DNA of 47,234 nucleotides, taken from NCBI GenBank assembly GCA_016929235.1, contig JAFGJD010000010.1:1-47234 (forward strand). The letters are read 5' to 3'. Numbering within the stretch: position 1 is the first letter of the stretch; every line of letters begins with the position of its first letter. The notes under the pieces were generated by a model. The model saw only the letters and a program-made list of their open reading frames with translations, made no database searches and was not told the origin of the DNA. Shown in pieces: positions 25,519 through 33,522 of this stretch. Source of the DNA: Candidatus Babeliales bacterium. Its GTDB lineage: Bacteria; Babelota; Babeliae; Babelales; JABCYS01. A program made the position numbers and the translations under genes.

Positions 25519-26001
25519 TTACGCTTGTAAATGCGCCTCAAGAAACCATAAATTCTTATCAAGCATTCTGACCAGCTCAATGTAAATATCACTGGTTGCC
25601 ATATCACCATTTTTTTCCGATGCCATTATATTATCGCGTACGTATTCACCCAAAATAGCCATATTATGCGCAAGATGCCCTATATGATCTTTCACAGTAA
25701 AAATAGTATTTGGACAAACCCTTAGCTGCGTATTTTCAGCAACATCCTTCAGAGTTCCTAAAGCTGTACCACCTAGACTCGTAATTCTTTCTGCTAAGAC
25801 ATCAGCCATCTCTTCGACTTGTTCAGCAATTTCGTCAAATAACTTGTGCATCGCAATAAAGGTCATACCCTTTACATTCCAATGCGCGTGTTTGCACTGC
25901 ATCATCAAATCGGTTGCTGATGCAAGTGTTGTATTCAACATTGTAATCGATGCCACACGATCCTTTTCTGCAAGACTCATTCGAGTCGCATGCATCTTCA
26001 T
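25519..26001 (-). CDS. dps: Dps family ferritin-like DNA-protection protein
   Basis: Dps dodecamers bind DNA, oxidise Fe(II) at inter-subunit sites and protect against peroxide. The 160-residue product has the family signature HAHWNVKGMTFIAMHKLFDEIAEQVEEMADVLAERI, whose His, Asp and Glu residues supply the ferroxidase centre. LGGTALGTLKD follows as usual. The C-terminus ends DKNLWFLEAHLQ, typical of Dps. The ATG at 26001 has AGGAG five bases upstream; a TTG one codon earlier is also open. The short N-terminal tail (MKMHATRMSLAEKDR) has only a few basic residues. The gene appears monocistronic. Confidence 0.93.
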   Translation of the reverse strand: MKMHATRMSLAEKDRVASITMLNTTLASATDLMMQCKHAHWNVKGMTFIAMHKLFDEIAEQVEEMADVLAERITSLGGTALGTLKDVAENTQLRVCPNTIFTVKDHIGHLAHNMAILGEYVRDNIMASEKNGDMATSDIYIELVRMLDKNLWFLEAHLQA

Positions 26002-26104
26002 CAATACTCCTTTTTCTGGTCAATCGACTAATCGCCACCGGGACATCACCCGATTACATACTCTGTAGAAAAACTATAGTACAAGATGTCGGCTAAGCGC
26101 AATC

Positions 26105-27214
26105 TTATCTCACCATATCCGACCCCCTCAGTGCAATCATTACCTGTAGAGGAACCCTACTTGCGGCGGCATCACCCCCCCCATCATCACCTTCGATGTC
26201 TCTATTGTGAGCACTTAGACTTTCGCGATATCTATCCAAATAATGCAGACCAACTCTCCAAGCAATCCAGCGCGGATATGTAACTAGTATGCGAGTCCCA
26301 GGATTCTTAAATGACTGTTCTCCTAGTGGAGCATTCGTCCAACTTGGAGGTAAATTAGTAACAATATCATCAACATCCCAGGAAACTTTGGCCTTATAGA
26401 TATTTACAAACCTTGCCAAAGCTCGCACGCCCATATGTTCATCAAATTCAGTCTTTGCAAAACGATTAAATGGCCTAGGGGCACCAAAGGTCACAACCTT
26501 CACTGGATATCCTGGAACTTTACGTTGACCAGGAAAATAATGTTCGTAAAGTTGAGCGGCAAACAATGTTGCTATCGCCCCGCCTAAGCTATGACCTGTA
26601 AGAACTAATACATTTTGATGAGGTTTATATGCCAATTTTGCAAGAATTGCTAAAACGTCGCGCCGACATGACAGAGCAGCCTTCATGAACCCCCTGTGCA
26701 AGCGAGGCTCGCCCTTTGTAGGTTCCCAAAATTTCCTCATGTCTAAAGTTTCAGGTGATTCGGGAAAGTAGTTTTTAATTCCTTTTCTATCAAACTCCAG
26801 ATCGGTAAAAACCGACGGGTTTGTGATACTCGAAAAATCGGTTCCCTTAAAAGCTACAACAAACTGCCCATTCTTATATGCTACAATACCACAATGATTT
26901 TTTTTCAGGTCCCACGGTACTCCTTTTTCGTTACCCACTGCAATCCCAAATGGCACCACAGTATCCCAATAGGGTTGAAACCCTTTATTCATTATTGCTG
27001 ACAACTTTCCCAGTGGCATTCCGATCTCTTCCTTGTCGTCTGGTAATGCCGCATAGCTCGCTTCGCATGCATTCAACAAAGTTTGTCTCCACCAATAAAA
27101 ACCCTGCTCATTTTTCTGATTAAGAAGAGCTATGGCATCACCTTCACATGCCTTCACAGCAATACCAGCGCATATGAACCACAAGCACAAAAATCGCAGG
27201 AAATACTTACACAT
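26105..27214 (-). CDS. Secreted class 3 (fungal-type) lipase
   Basis: This is a serine alpha/beta hydrolase of the lipase class 3 family, which cleaves triacylglycerols or phospholipids. Counting from the ATG at 27214 (AAGGAG five bases upstream), 369 residues begin with a signal peptide (about 1-20). The nucleophile elbow is GHSLGG at 207-212 with Ser209. The usual preceding strand VLVLT and following VTFGAPRPFNRFA are present. Asp282/Asp283 (in WDVDDIVTNLPP) and His324 (in VGLHYLDRY) are good candidates for the rest of the triad. Earlier, VVAFKGT matches the oxyanion strand. The signal peptide points to action outside the cytoplasm, perhaps on host lipids. It follows a terminator after fic, so it is a separate unit. 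Confidence 0.88.
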   Translation of the reverse strand: MCKYFLRFLCLWFICAGIAVKACEGDAIALLNQKNEQGFYWWRQTLLNACEASYAALPDDKEEIGMPLGKLSAIMNKGFQPYWDTVVPFGIAVGNEKGVPWDLKKNHCGIVAYKNGQFVVAFKGTDFSSITNPSVFTDLEFDRKGIKNYFPESPETLDMRKFWEPTKGEPRLHRGFMKAALSCRRDVLAILAKLAYKPHQNVLVLTGHSLGGAIATLFAAQLYEHYFPGQRKVPGYPVKVVTFGAPRPFNRFAKTEFDEHMGVRALARFVNIYKAKVSWDVDDIVTNLPPSWTNAPLGEQSFKNPGTRILVTYPRWIAWRVGLHYLDRYRESLSAHNRDIEGDDGGGDAAASRVPLQVMIALRGSDMVR

Positions 27215-27296
27215 AAAAACTCCTTTTGTGTTTAGAATCTTATTGGGGGCATGATAAATAGAAAAAAGACACTGTTCAATAGCCCAGTAAGCAGAC

Positions 27297-27326
27297 AATA
27301 AAAGAACCCGGCAGATTTGCCGGATT
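27297..27326 (-). terminator. Rho-independent terminator downstream of fic
   Basis: On the minus strand a 9-bp stem (aatccggca/tgccgggtt, one G-T pair) with a four-base loop is followed by cttttattg. It lies about 60 bases after the fic stop codon and before the lipase gene. Confidence 0.75.
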
Positions 27327-27386
27327 CCTGCATTAATCTTTGATGGATTGACTCAATTAGATTGCATAGTTTTTGTAAAGCTTAAG

Positions 27387-28046
27387 CTACTTCCTTTTTT
27401 GATTGAGGAGAAAACCTTCTAGAAAATCTACAAACGATCTTGGGGCATCTTTATATCCGACATACATGAGTTGACCATCGTCTAAGCTATTATCATATCC
27501 AGCTCTATGTATTTCGATATATTTTTCGAATTGCTCATAGCTCAGGTTCTTGTAACCATGGTCATGTAAAACCCATAAAGCAAGCACTCTTGCCACTCGA
27601 CCATTACCATCATCAAAAGGATGTATTTTCACAAACCCATAGTGTAAATTTGCAGCCCTCTCAATAGCTGAAGCTCCTTGATGATAGTGAACTAGTAACG
27701 CTTCCACTTCTCCTTCTATGCAATAACACTCACTATCCGGCGGCAAAAATCTTACAGTACGCGAGTTACAGATCCTGGGCGCCCCACGCCCTTGTCTGTA
27801 GCCCACCTCCTTGTCAAGTCCCAAAACTGTCGCGTGTAGTTTGTGTATAGTTATGTGATCCATAGGTTGCCCCCTCACTTTATGATAAGCAGCACCACAC
27901 TTTTCTTTACGGTTTCCCATATCTCCTCTAAAACTTCTATCAAGATAAATAACGTGGCTATGGGCCTCTGTCATAGATCGCAATCTCGTTCCAGCAGCTG
28001 TCAAACTAGCAGAATTAAGCTGACGCGCTTTATACCAGCTACTCAT
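27387..28046 (-). CDS. Fic domain protein (putative AMPylator)
   Basis: Fic enzymes transfer AMP or other nucleotide parts to target hydroxyls. The full active-site motif is present: HPFDDGNGRVAR at 142-153, with catalytic His142, the phosphate-binding DGNGR loop and the final Arg. RTVRFLPP (about 96-103) matches the flap that positions the target. Preceding helices contain ITIHKLHATVLG. I do not see a clear inhibitory (S/T)xxxE(G/N) helix, so autoinhibition may be absent or use a separate antitoxin not evident here. No signal peptide is seen, so any host delivery would need another route. It follows the MutS-like gene with 72 bases between. Alternatives are a Doc-like or regulatory Fic protein. 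Confidence 0.88.
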   Translation of the reverse strand: MSSWYKARQLNSASLTAAGTRLRSMTEAHSHVIYLDRSFRGDMGNRKEKCGAAYHKVRGQPMDHITIHKLHATVLGLDKEVGYRQGRGAPRICNSRTVRFLPPDSECYCIEGEVEALLVHYHQGASAIERAANLHYGFVKIHPFDDGNGRVARVLALWVLHDHGYKNLSYEQFEKYIEIHRAGYDNSLDDGQLMYVGYKDAPRSFVDFLEGFLLNQKRK

Positions 28047-28118
28047 AGTACACTCGAAGGATTATTTTCATCATTGAGAATTGTACATGACAAATATCAG
28101 CAAAGACGCTGATAAATT

Positions 28119-30221
28119 TTAATGGCTAAGAACACCTTCAGCTTCTGCAAGGAACGAATCATCAAAACCTTCTTCCTTCAGAATCTTAAACGTTATGGTC
28201 TGATCCGATATGCCACGCTCAAGCTTATAAGGGTACTGAATTTTTTCTGATCCATCCTCAAAAGCCGAAACTTTATAGTTTGAAAACAAGTTTGTTTCCA
28301 GCTCTAGAGCAGGAACTCGTGCAAAGTGTGTTGCTGTCAGACATATGTTACCAGGATTCTTTCCAAGCAATGAAATCATACTATACGCAGCTGCTTCACC
28401 TTCTTTAGGAGTAGTACCATTAAATAGCTCATCAACCGCCGTAAGTGAAAATTCATGGGGAGCAAGATCGTCAGTCATGTTTAAAAGTTCTCGTGCTCGA
28501 AGAACTCCGGCCTTAAAATGAGAATTTCCTGCCGCAATATCGTCCGTAATATTCAGGTATGTCATAATTTTAGCAAAGGGCGTAAACGTTAGGGATCTTG
28601 ATGGTGCAATTCCCAAACTTTGTGCAAGAATAATGTTTACTAAAATCCCACGCATTATCGTAGATTTACCTGCTGCATTAGGGCCGGTGATAATTATATT
28701 TTGAGGAGAATTATACCTCAGGCCTAATGCTAATGAATTTGAGATAGCTGTATCTGGGTTAATTGATGGATTCCAAAAATCTTTGATCTCTATCGATGGA
28801 GTTTCAACATTTCCCTCTACGTATGTGGGAAAGCAAAATGTAACATGTTTTTTTTCATATTCCTTATAGAGGCGTGCAATAGACATATGCATATCAAGTT
28901 CACCTGCAACCAAAGCCAAATCAACCAACATCTCTTTTACGTCATGCATCAATCGATATGCAGAAAAGATTCTTCCTTTATACGAAAAAAAAGAAGCCTT
29001 CCCCTCAAATGTCCTGGTTTCTAGCAGTCTCAACAAGTGAACAAAATCTTCTGACTTTTCTACAAGCGCCTTCATTTTTGCTTCTATACAGCTGAGCGAT
29101 GGCATAGAAGCAAATAAAATATTATTTTCTCTTGCCAGTTTAATCATATCTCTAACAGAATTCACATAGATTGCCGTATATATCAGCTTCTCTTGCATAA
29201 CCTTGTCTATCAAAATGCTTTCGCTCACATTTTTCAACATCCACCACAAATTCAGGGAATTTTTCGTGCCACTCATTGCACTGATAGAACCCTTAGCAAA
29301 AACATTATTATATCTTAGGCCCTGCAAGATCAAATAAAGGCTCCCTATAATGCTAAATTTTGAAAGCCCCGAGAGATTATATTGTTCATTCCATTTTTTG
29401 AATCTATCAATGGAATTGTTTTTTGTAAGATATGAAGCAACAACTAATGGAATTGATATAGCTCCCATTGCTGTGAACACCATTCCAGCCAAACTTGCGC
29501 CAATATTCATCTCATTATTGATTTCTATTGCTAATTCGTTTTTGTTAAGCCAAGAAGATACATACTTCAACCAAGAAAAATGCCGCTCAAATGGAAGTCT
29601 TATAAGGCAATGTGAAACAATCCCTTTGAACATGCTATCGTTCCAAAATGACATAAAAATATTTTCAGGAATTTCCAATCTTCTTAAACGGCTATCAAGT
29701 TCATTAAAAAGTAATTCATTAGCTATAAGTTCTTTTGTAATCCGCTGCTGTTTGCCTAGGTTGTGGGAGGAAGAAACGGGCTGAATAATCTTACGATACA
29801 ACATAAGCCTACCAAGTTCAGTCGAAGTACGATCTACTTGCGCAGCAAGATAATGGGCAGCATCCGATCTCGGGCCACACAAAATCTCAAGATCTTGCCA
29901 CGTCTTTCTATCTAGAATGGCGCTTAGTTCAATTGAATGAGTACGTTCAAACCCAGAAAGAAGAGATAGGGCAAATTGCCTTTTTGAAAGAGTAGAAGGA
30001 GTAAGTTGAAACCGAAAGTTATCTTTTAGAACTTCGTGAAATTCCTTTTCATTATTAATCAGTGCTCCAAGGGTATCACTTGCTGATGACGCAGAAGCCT
30101 TCACCCCAGTAACTGCCTTTAGGTTTTCTCTTCCTATTTCTTGATACAAATTGGCATGGATAACAGGATTAACCAAGATCAGGTCTAACAAAAAGATCAA
30201 CGCTAATGGTTGCTTAGGCAT
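28119..30221 (-). CDS. MutS-like ATPase with signal sequence and membrane segments
   Basis: The C-terminal part is a MutS domain V ABC-type ATPase: Walker A ITGPNAAGKSTIMRG (about 511-525), a Walker B-like FSLTAVDELFNGT (about 591-603) and a switch His in CLTATHFARV. Upstream helices fit the MutS lever and clamp. Mismatch-recognition domain I (with its Phe-x-Glu) is not seen. Unusually for a DNA-repair family, the protein starts with a probable signal peptide or anchor (about 5-23) and has a hydrophobic segment near 241-265 and a weaker one near 288-302. AGGAGG precedes the ATG strongly. Membrane-linked MutS relatives are known in some bacteria, but their role is not. A classical mismatch-repair role is unlikely. 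Confidence 0.75.
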   Translation of the reverse strand: MPKQPLALIFLLDLILVNPVIHANLYQEIGRENLKAVTGVKASASSASDTLGALINNEKEFHEVLKDNFRFQLTPSTLSKRQFALSLLSGFERTHSIELSAILDRKTWQDLEILCGPRSDAAHYLAAQVDRTSTELGRLMLYRKIIQPVSSSHNLGKQQRITKELIANELLFNELDSRLRRLEIPENIFMSFWNDSMFKGIVSHCLIRLPFERHFSWLKYVSSWLNKNELAIEINNEMNIGASLAGMVFTAMGAISIPLVVASYLTKNNSIDRFKKWNEQYNLSGLSKFSIIGSLYLILQGLRYNNVFAKGSISAMSGTKNSLNLWWMLKNVSESILIDKVMQEKLIYTAIYVNSVRDMIKLARENNILFASMPSLSCIEAKMKALVEKSEDFVHLLRLLETRTFEGKASFFSYKGRIFSAYRLMHDVKEMLVDLALVAGELDMHMSIARLYKEYEKKHVTFCFPTYVEGNVETPSIEIKDFWNPSINPDTAISNSLALGLRYNSPQNIIITGPNAAGKSTIMRGILVNIILAQSLGIAPSRSLTFTPFAKIMTYLNITDDIAAGNSHFKAGVLRARELLNMTDDLAPHEFSLTAVDELFNGTTPKEGEAAAYSMISLLGKNPGNICLTATHFARVPALELETNLFSNYKVSAFEDGSEKIQYPYKLERGISDQTITFKILKEEGFDDSFLAEAEGVLSH

Positions 30222-30543
30222 GGAGTGCCTCCTGAAGCAATATTTGAAGGTTTCGTCCTATGGTACTCCTAAATATCGATCTGAACAACAGAAACATAAC
30301 CAAGATTATAAGCAACGGAGGTTTTTACGAATTGCGCATAAAACGCTAGAGGCAACAGAGCAATTTTTGAAAATGTTATAGGCAGAAATATTAGCCTTTT
30401 TTGTAAGGACTATACCAAAGGAAAGGGATGAGACGGTTTCCTTATCCTATTTCCTAACAAGACCACTACAATAACATAGTGATCCCTTGGTATAGAAAAT
30501 GGCATTAGAAAAACACGATCTGGTAAGATGATTTTTTTCTCAC
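30222..30543. other. Intergenic region upstream of the MutS-like gene
   Basis: This 322-base gap lies between two minus-strand genes. It holds a strong ribosome binding site for the MutS-like gene (AGGAGG, just right of 30221). A loose inverted repeat, tataccaaagg near 30408 against ccttggtata near 30484, may form a weak structure. I see no RNA gene or convincing ORF. Confidence 0.4.
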
Positions 30544-31161
30544 TTAGATGCGATCATCGTTATTGAAACTATTATGAATAGCTCTCACTCTAGGCGAAAC
30601 AAATTCACGATACAAGCCAACGACACCAGAAACAAATAATACAAGGGTAATTGTTGTCATTATGTTGTTTCTGTGTTGCTTAAAGAAAGATTCTTCTTGG
30701 TTTGTGCGATCATGTTCGATGGATAAAAGAAGCTTGGAGCGTTCTACCACTGGAGTATCTGGACAAGCATCTTGCCGCCCTCTTTGGTGTTGTACAGATG
30801 CAGAGGGAATAGGCTTGACATCATCTTCGAGCCTTGATGGTGCCTGTATATCATAGACAGCAAGATGCTCGGCATATCGTTGTGCTGGATACATCGAATC
30901 GCGAGAAGCACCGTCATTGTCTACCAGAAAAACACCATCCTTGTCCATCTGTGTGTGAAGATCTTGGACAGTTTTATCAAGGGCTTGGTGCACTTGTGTA
31001 CGAAGGTCGAGCATAGCCGCAGCTGCAGGTAATCCATGGCTCTCGATGAGGCGCATTCTGCGCTCATGGCCGCTAGCGAGTTCTTCTTTTGAGGCCATAG
31101 CGCTTATAAATCCTGGAAATAAGAACATAAGACTGATACCCATCAATGGTGACTTGTTCAT
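30544..31161 (-). CDS. Hypothetical exported, C-terminally membrane-anchored protein (205 aa)
   Basis: The product is unrecognised. The ATG at 31161 is favoured because GGAGG lies seven bases upstream, inside the longer frame that begins at 31176. A signal peptide (about 1-21, LMGISLMFLFPGFISA) is followed by a charged helical region with AAAAMLDLRTQVHQALDKTVQDLH and a polar, proline-containing middle. A single transmembrane segment (about 168-184, ITLVLFVSGVVGLY) precedes a basic tail of about 20 residues. The layout suggests a protein exposed outside the cytoplasm with a short cytoplasmic tail. Its general plan matches the small RING protein at 2940-3320 but it has no zinc motif. Confidence 0.6.
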   Translation of the reverse strand: MNKSPLMGISLMFLFPGFISAMASKEELASGHERRMRLIESHGLPAAAAMLDLRTQVHQALDKTVQDLHTQMDKDGVFLVDNDGASRDSMYPAQRYAEHLAVYDIQAPSRLEDDVKPIPSASVQHQRGRQDACPDTPVVERSKLLLSIEHDRTNQEESFFKQHRNNIMTTITLVLFVSGVVGLYREFVSPRVRAIHNSFNNDDRI

Positions 31162-31393
31162 TGAAGAGCCTCCCATAGTGTTTACGATATAAATCTCTAA
31201 GAGACAAGCTAACTTAAAAAAATGGCGCTAGCAAATGCGTTTACACCTTTTGTAGAGCTCAAAAGAGTCTATCGACAGCATATCAAGCCCATGAATTATT
31301 TATGAGTTTTGATAGTCCGTTACAACGAGCCCTTCTAGACCTTGTGGAGCCTATTTAGGCTGAAAGAGATCTCTGTATGTCTTCTTTTAGAAC

Positions 31394-31471
31394 TGGCGGG
31401 GCTGACGAGACTCGAACTCGCGACCTTTCGCGTGACAGGCGAACGCTCTAACCAAACTGAGCTACAGCCCC
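31394..31471 (-). tRNA. tRNA-Asp (GTC)
   Basis: The minus strand gives acceptor GGGGCTG/CAGCCCC, D arm GCTC/GAGC, anticodon stem TTCGC/GCGAA with loop CTGTCAC (anticodon GTC), and T arm GCGAG/CTCGT with loop TTCGAGT. The discriminator is G and CCA is encoded. It is the last of three tandem tRNAs. Confidence 0.96.
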
Positions 31472-31480
31472 CGTGATTTT

Positions 31481-31556
31481 TGGCTCCTCGGGCTGGACTC
31501 GAACCAGCGACCCAACGATTAACAGTCGTTTGCTCTACCAACTGAGCTACCGAGGA
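31481..31556 (-). tRNA. tRNA-Asn (GTT)
   Basis: Acceptor TCCTCGG/CCGAGGA, anticodon stem AACGA/TCGTT with loop CTGTTAA (anticodon GTT), and T arm GCTGG/CCAGC with loop TTCGAGT. The discriminator is G and CCA is encoded. It is the middle member of the cluster, nine bases from tRNA-Asp. Confidence 0.96.
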
Positions 31557-31572
31557 ATAGCTTCTCTAAAAA

Positions 31573-31649
31573 TGGTGGGCGGTGCAGGATTCGAACCTGC
31601 GACCCCCAGTTTGTAAGACTGATGCTCTAACCAACTGAGCTAACCGCCC
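31573..31649 (-). tRNA. tRNA-Val (TAC)
   Basis: Acceptor GGGCGGT/ACCGCCC, anticodon stem TCAGT/ACTGG (one T-G pair) with loop CTTACAA (anticodon TAC), and T arm GCAGG/CCTGC with loop TTCGAAT. The discriminator is A and CCA is encoded. It is the first transcribed of the cluster. Confidence 0.96.
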
Positions 31650-31834
31650 ATTATGCCGATTCCTGTTGCTTCTAGGGACCAACAGATTCTAAAGAAAGAA
31701 ATTTTCAAAGTCAAAAATCAGTATACCTAATTTTTGCCGCTTGCCCAGCCATTTCTATACCCTGAAGGAATTCGTTGGCTAACACTACTTCCCTGTGCTA
31801 CAAGATATTAGGCCACACATGTCGATTACTATTC

Positions 31835-32548
31835 TTAGGCCCCCACTGGACACATCCCTTCCACAATTGCCTGGGCCTCTCTAATCTCGTTAATCTCCTG
31901 GGCAATTTCTGGATTGTATTCTAGGTAGGGCATAAGAGCTTCTTGATATTTTTTGTAATATTCAATGGCTCCATCATAGACTCCAAGCCGTCTCACCGTA
32001 GCACATAGCAACTTTTTAAAAATGTTTCGGTTAACACGGTTCACGATCACTGATTTTGTTAATAGCGCAACAAGTGCGCCAACTATGCCACTGGTAAAAC
32101 AAAGCAATATGTTATTATCCTTAAAAAGGCCACTTTTTATTACACCAATACCGGAGAGAATGCCTGCAACAACCTGTGTCGCAAACAATCCTATGATCAA
32201 CTTTTTAGCATCATACGCCACACACTGCATGAGCATTCCTATCGCAAATCGCTGCCCTTCGCGACTCAGGGAATCGAACCAGTCGGGATTGATAAATACG
32301 TAATAGGAGCCAGGAATAAAAGCAATCGTATAAAATCGCGGATTGATATGGCAGACCTCCTCGGTAGGAATTCGCACCTCCAACTGCACATTATTAACAC
32401 CCAATGTTTCTGCTACTTCATTTATTATTGTAAGGTACTCAGCAGGAACGGGGCCCCCAGCAAATTTTTCGCATTCTTGATTAATAGTCCCCATCAGAGA
32501 AATATTCTGTAACATGACAGCGATAATCATGGGATATAGACGGCTCAT
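31835..32548 (-). CDS. Exported M48-like pseudo-peptidase coupled to an M48 gene
   Basis: This 237-residue protein starts with a hydrophobic leader (about 1-20). Its sequence tracks the adjacent M48 protein closely around the zinc site: QRFAIGMLMQCVAYDAKK here against QRFLIGHELAHIKQHDAKK there. MLMQC (105-109) therefore replaces HELAH, removing both His ligands and the Glu base. A hydrophobic hairpin (about 117-170) and a helix NRNIFKKLLCATVRRLGVYDGAIEYY follow, where M48 has its third ligand. The start overlaps the stop of the M48 gene as ATGA, so translation is probably coupled. A regulatory or binding role beside the catalytic copy is the simplest inference. It is upstream of no other close gene; tRNA-Val lies 185 bases further on. 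Confidence 0.65.
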   Translation of the reverse strand: MSRLYPMIIAVMLQNISLMGTINQECEKFAGGPVPAEYLTIINEVAETLGVNNVQLEVRIPTEEVCHINPRFYTIAFIPGSYYVFINPDWFDSLSREGQRFAIGMLMQCVAYDAKKLIIGLFATQVVAGILSGIGVIKSGLFKDNNILLCFTSGIVGALVALLTKSVIVNRVNRNIFKKLLCATVRRLGVYDGAIEYYKKYQEALMPYLEYNPEIAQEINEIREAQAIVEGMCPVGA

Positions 32549-33368
32549 GAAACCTCATCTTCTTTGCAAACTGTTCTTAAATTTTCAATGCGTTCTCGTG
32601 TCGTCGGATGACTCAAAAACAATCTTCGTAGTTTTGAAAATGATTCAGGATTTTTCTGGCCGAGGTGAGAATCCTCTACCAGAAGATGTACTATCTTGAT
32701 AAAGGCTATGCCATCTTGGGCATTACATAATCTTTCAGCAGCCATACGGTCTGCCTTGTATTCCGATGAACGGCTAACGTAGGCGCAAACAAGACGGCCT
32801 ATGACAAATGACACTAAAGACAGTAATGGGGTAATAATCCTCAGCATTATTGGATTAATGATATGTGGTTCCCTCCTAAATCGTGCATAAAAGATTCCTC
32901 CACTTAGAAGAGGAATTCCTATAGAAAGACACTCCAACAGTAGCTTTTTTTTGCATCATGCTGCTTGATGTGAGCCAATTCATGGCCAATGAGAAATCTT
33001 TGCAAAGGTATGGGTAATTTTGTAAAAAAATATTTGCTCACAAGGACATAAGCATCTTGCATTGCCACAGCATTGTACAGCCCAAATGTTTGGAGTCCTC
33101 GCAAATTCAAGTAACGAAACTGAACAGACTCGACACCCATCTTCTGAGCCACATCAGTTACAAGATCCTCAGCTTCCGAAGTCAGTTTTTCAGTGCCAAA
33201 TTTCTCAACTCCCTGATCGATAATCTTTTGATAACACCTAGTTGCACCATCAACCAATCTCTCCAATGCACTCAGTTTCGATTGATGTCCCTGTGACGCA
33301 CCCCCTGAAAGAAGCGATTGCCGCAAAATCAGTGCGCAAAGACAAACACAAAAACTAAAACGCCTCAT
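32545..33368 (-). pseudogene. M48 family metallopeptidase interrupted by a -1 frameshift at an A8 run
   Basis: Two overlapping frames together make one M48 (HtpX/Ste24/Oma1-like) protein. The first (33368 to 32919) has a signal sequence, the strand AYVLVSKYFF and the zinc motif HELAH at 129-133, then stops shortly after HDAKK. The second, ending at 32545, continues with a hydrophobic hairpin, SRSSEYKADRMAAE carrying the third zinc ligand (Glu) and conserved Asp, and HPTTRERIENL. Joining them needs a shift of -1 at the A8 run (32945-32952). The break may be a true inactivating indel, a homopolymer sequencing error, or a site of polymerase slippage or programmed frameshifting that still yields full protein. 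The ATG at 33368 is preferred because it starts the signal-like segment. Its end overlaps the pseudo-M48 gene by ATGA. Confidence 0.75.
32945..32952 (-). other. A8 homopolymer at the M48 frameshift (possible slippery site)
   Basis: On the minus strand the codons read GCA AAA AAA AGC. Slipping back one base gives AAG CTA CTG TTG and enters the frame of the C-terminal half. A run of eight A is a known substrate for RNA-polymerase slippage and contains the AAAAAAA heptamer used in -1 ribosomal frameshifting. Confidence 0.6.
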
Positions 33369-33522
33369 ACGCTTCCCATATCTAAACGTGCTACGATAAT
33401 AGCGGATTTTCAGTGTAAGCAAGATCCCCATCAGAAGCAACCAGTATTTTCTGCTTGGAACTTCCCTAAAAACACACTATCCTTTTCTTCGGCCAATCGA
33501 CCCCATAACAAGGATTAAGACC

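Noticed and set aside
26086-26283. His-rich plus-strand ORF (HHPPHHHH)
   Set aside because: It is a shadow of the Gly/Asp-rich C-terminal codons of the lipase gene on the other strand.
21719-27293. Shared caatagcccaRta motif upstream of two exported-protein genes (near 21724 and 27277)
   Set aside because: Only a 10-base exact match plus two bases; such matches are expected by chance in a window of this size.
31335-31541. Minus-strand ORF with VAGSSPARGAK and SSVWLERSPVTRK
   Set aside because: It reads through tRNA-Asn and tRNA-Asp; the sequence is explained by the tRNAs.
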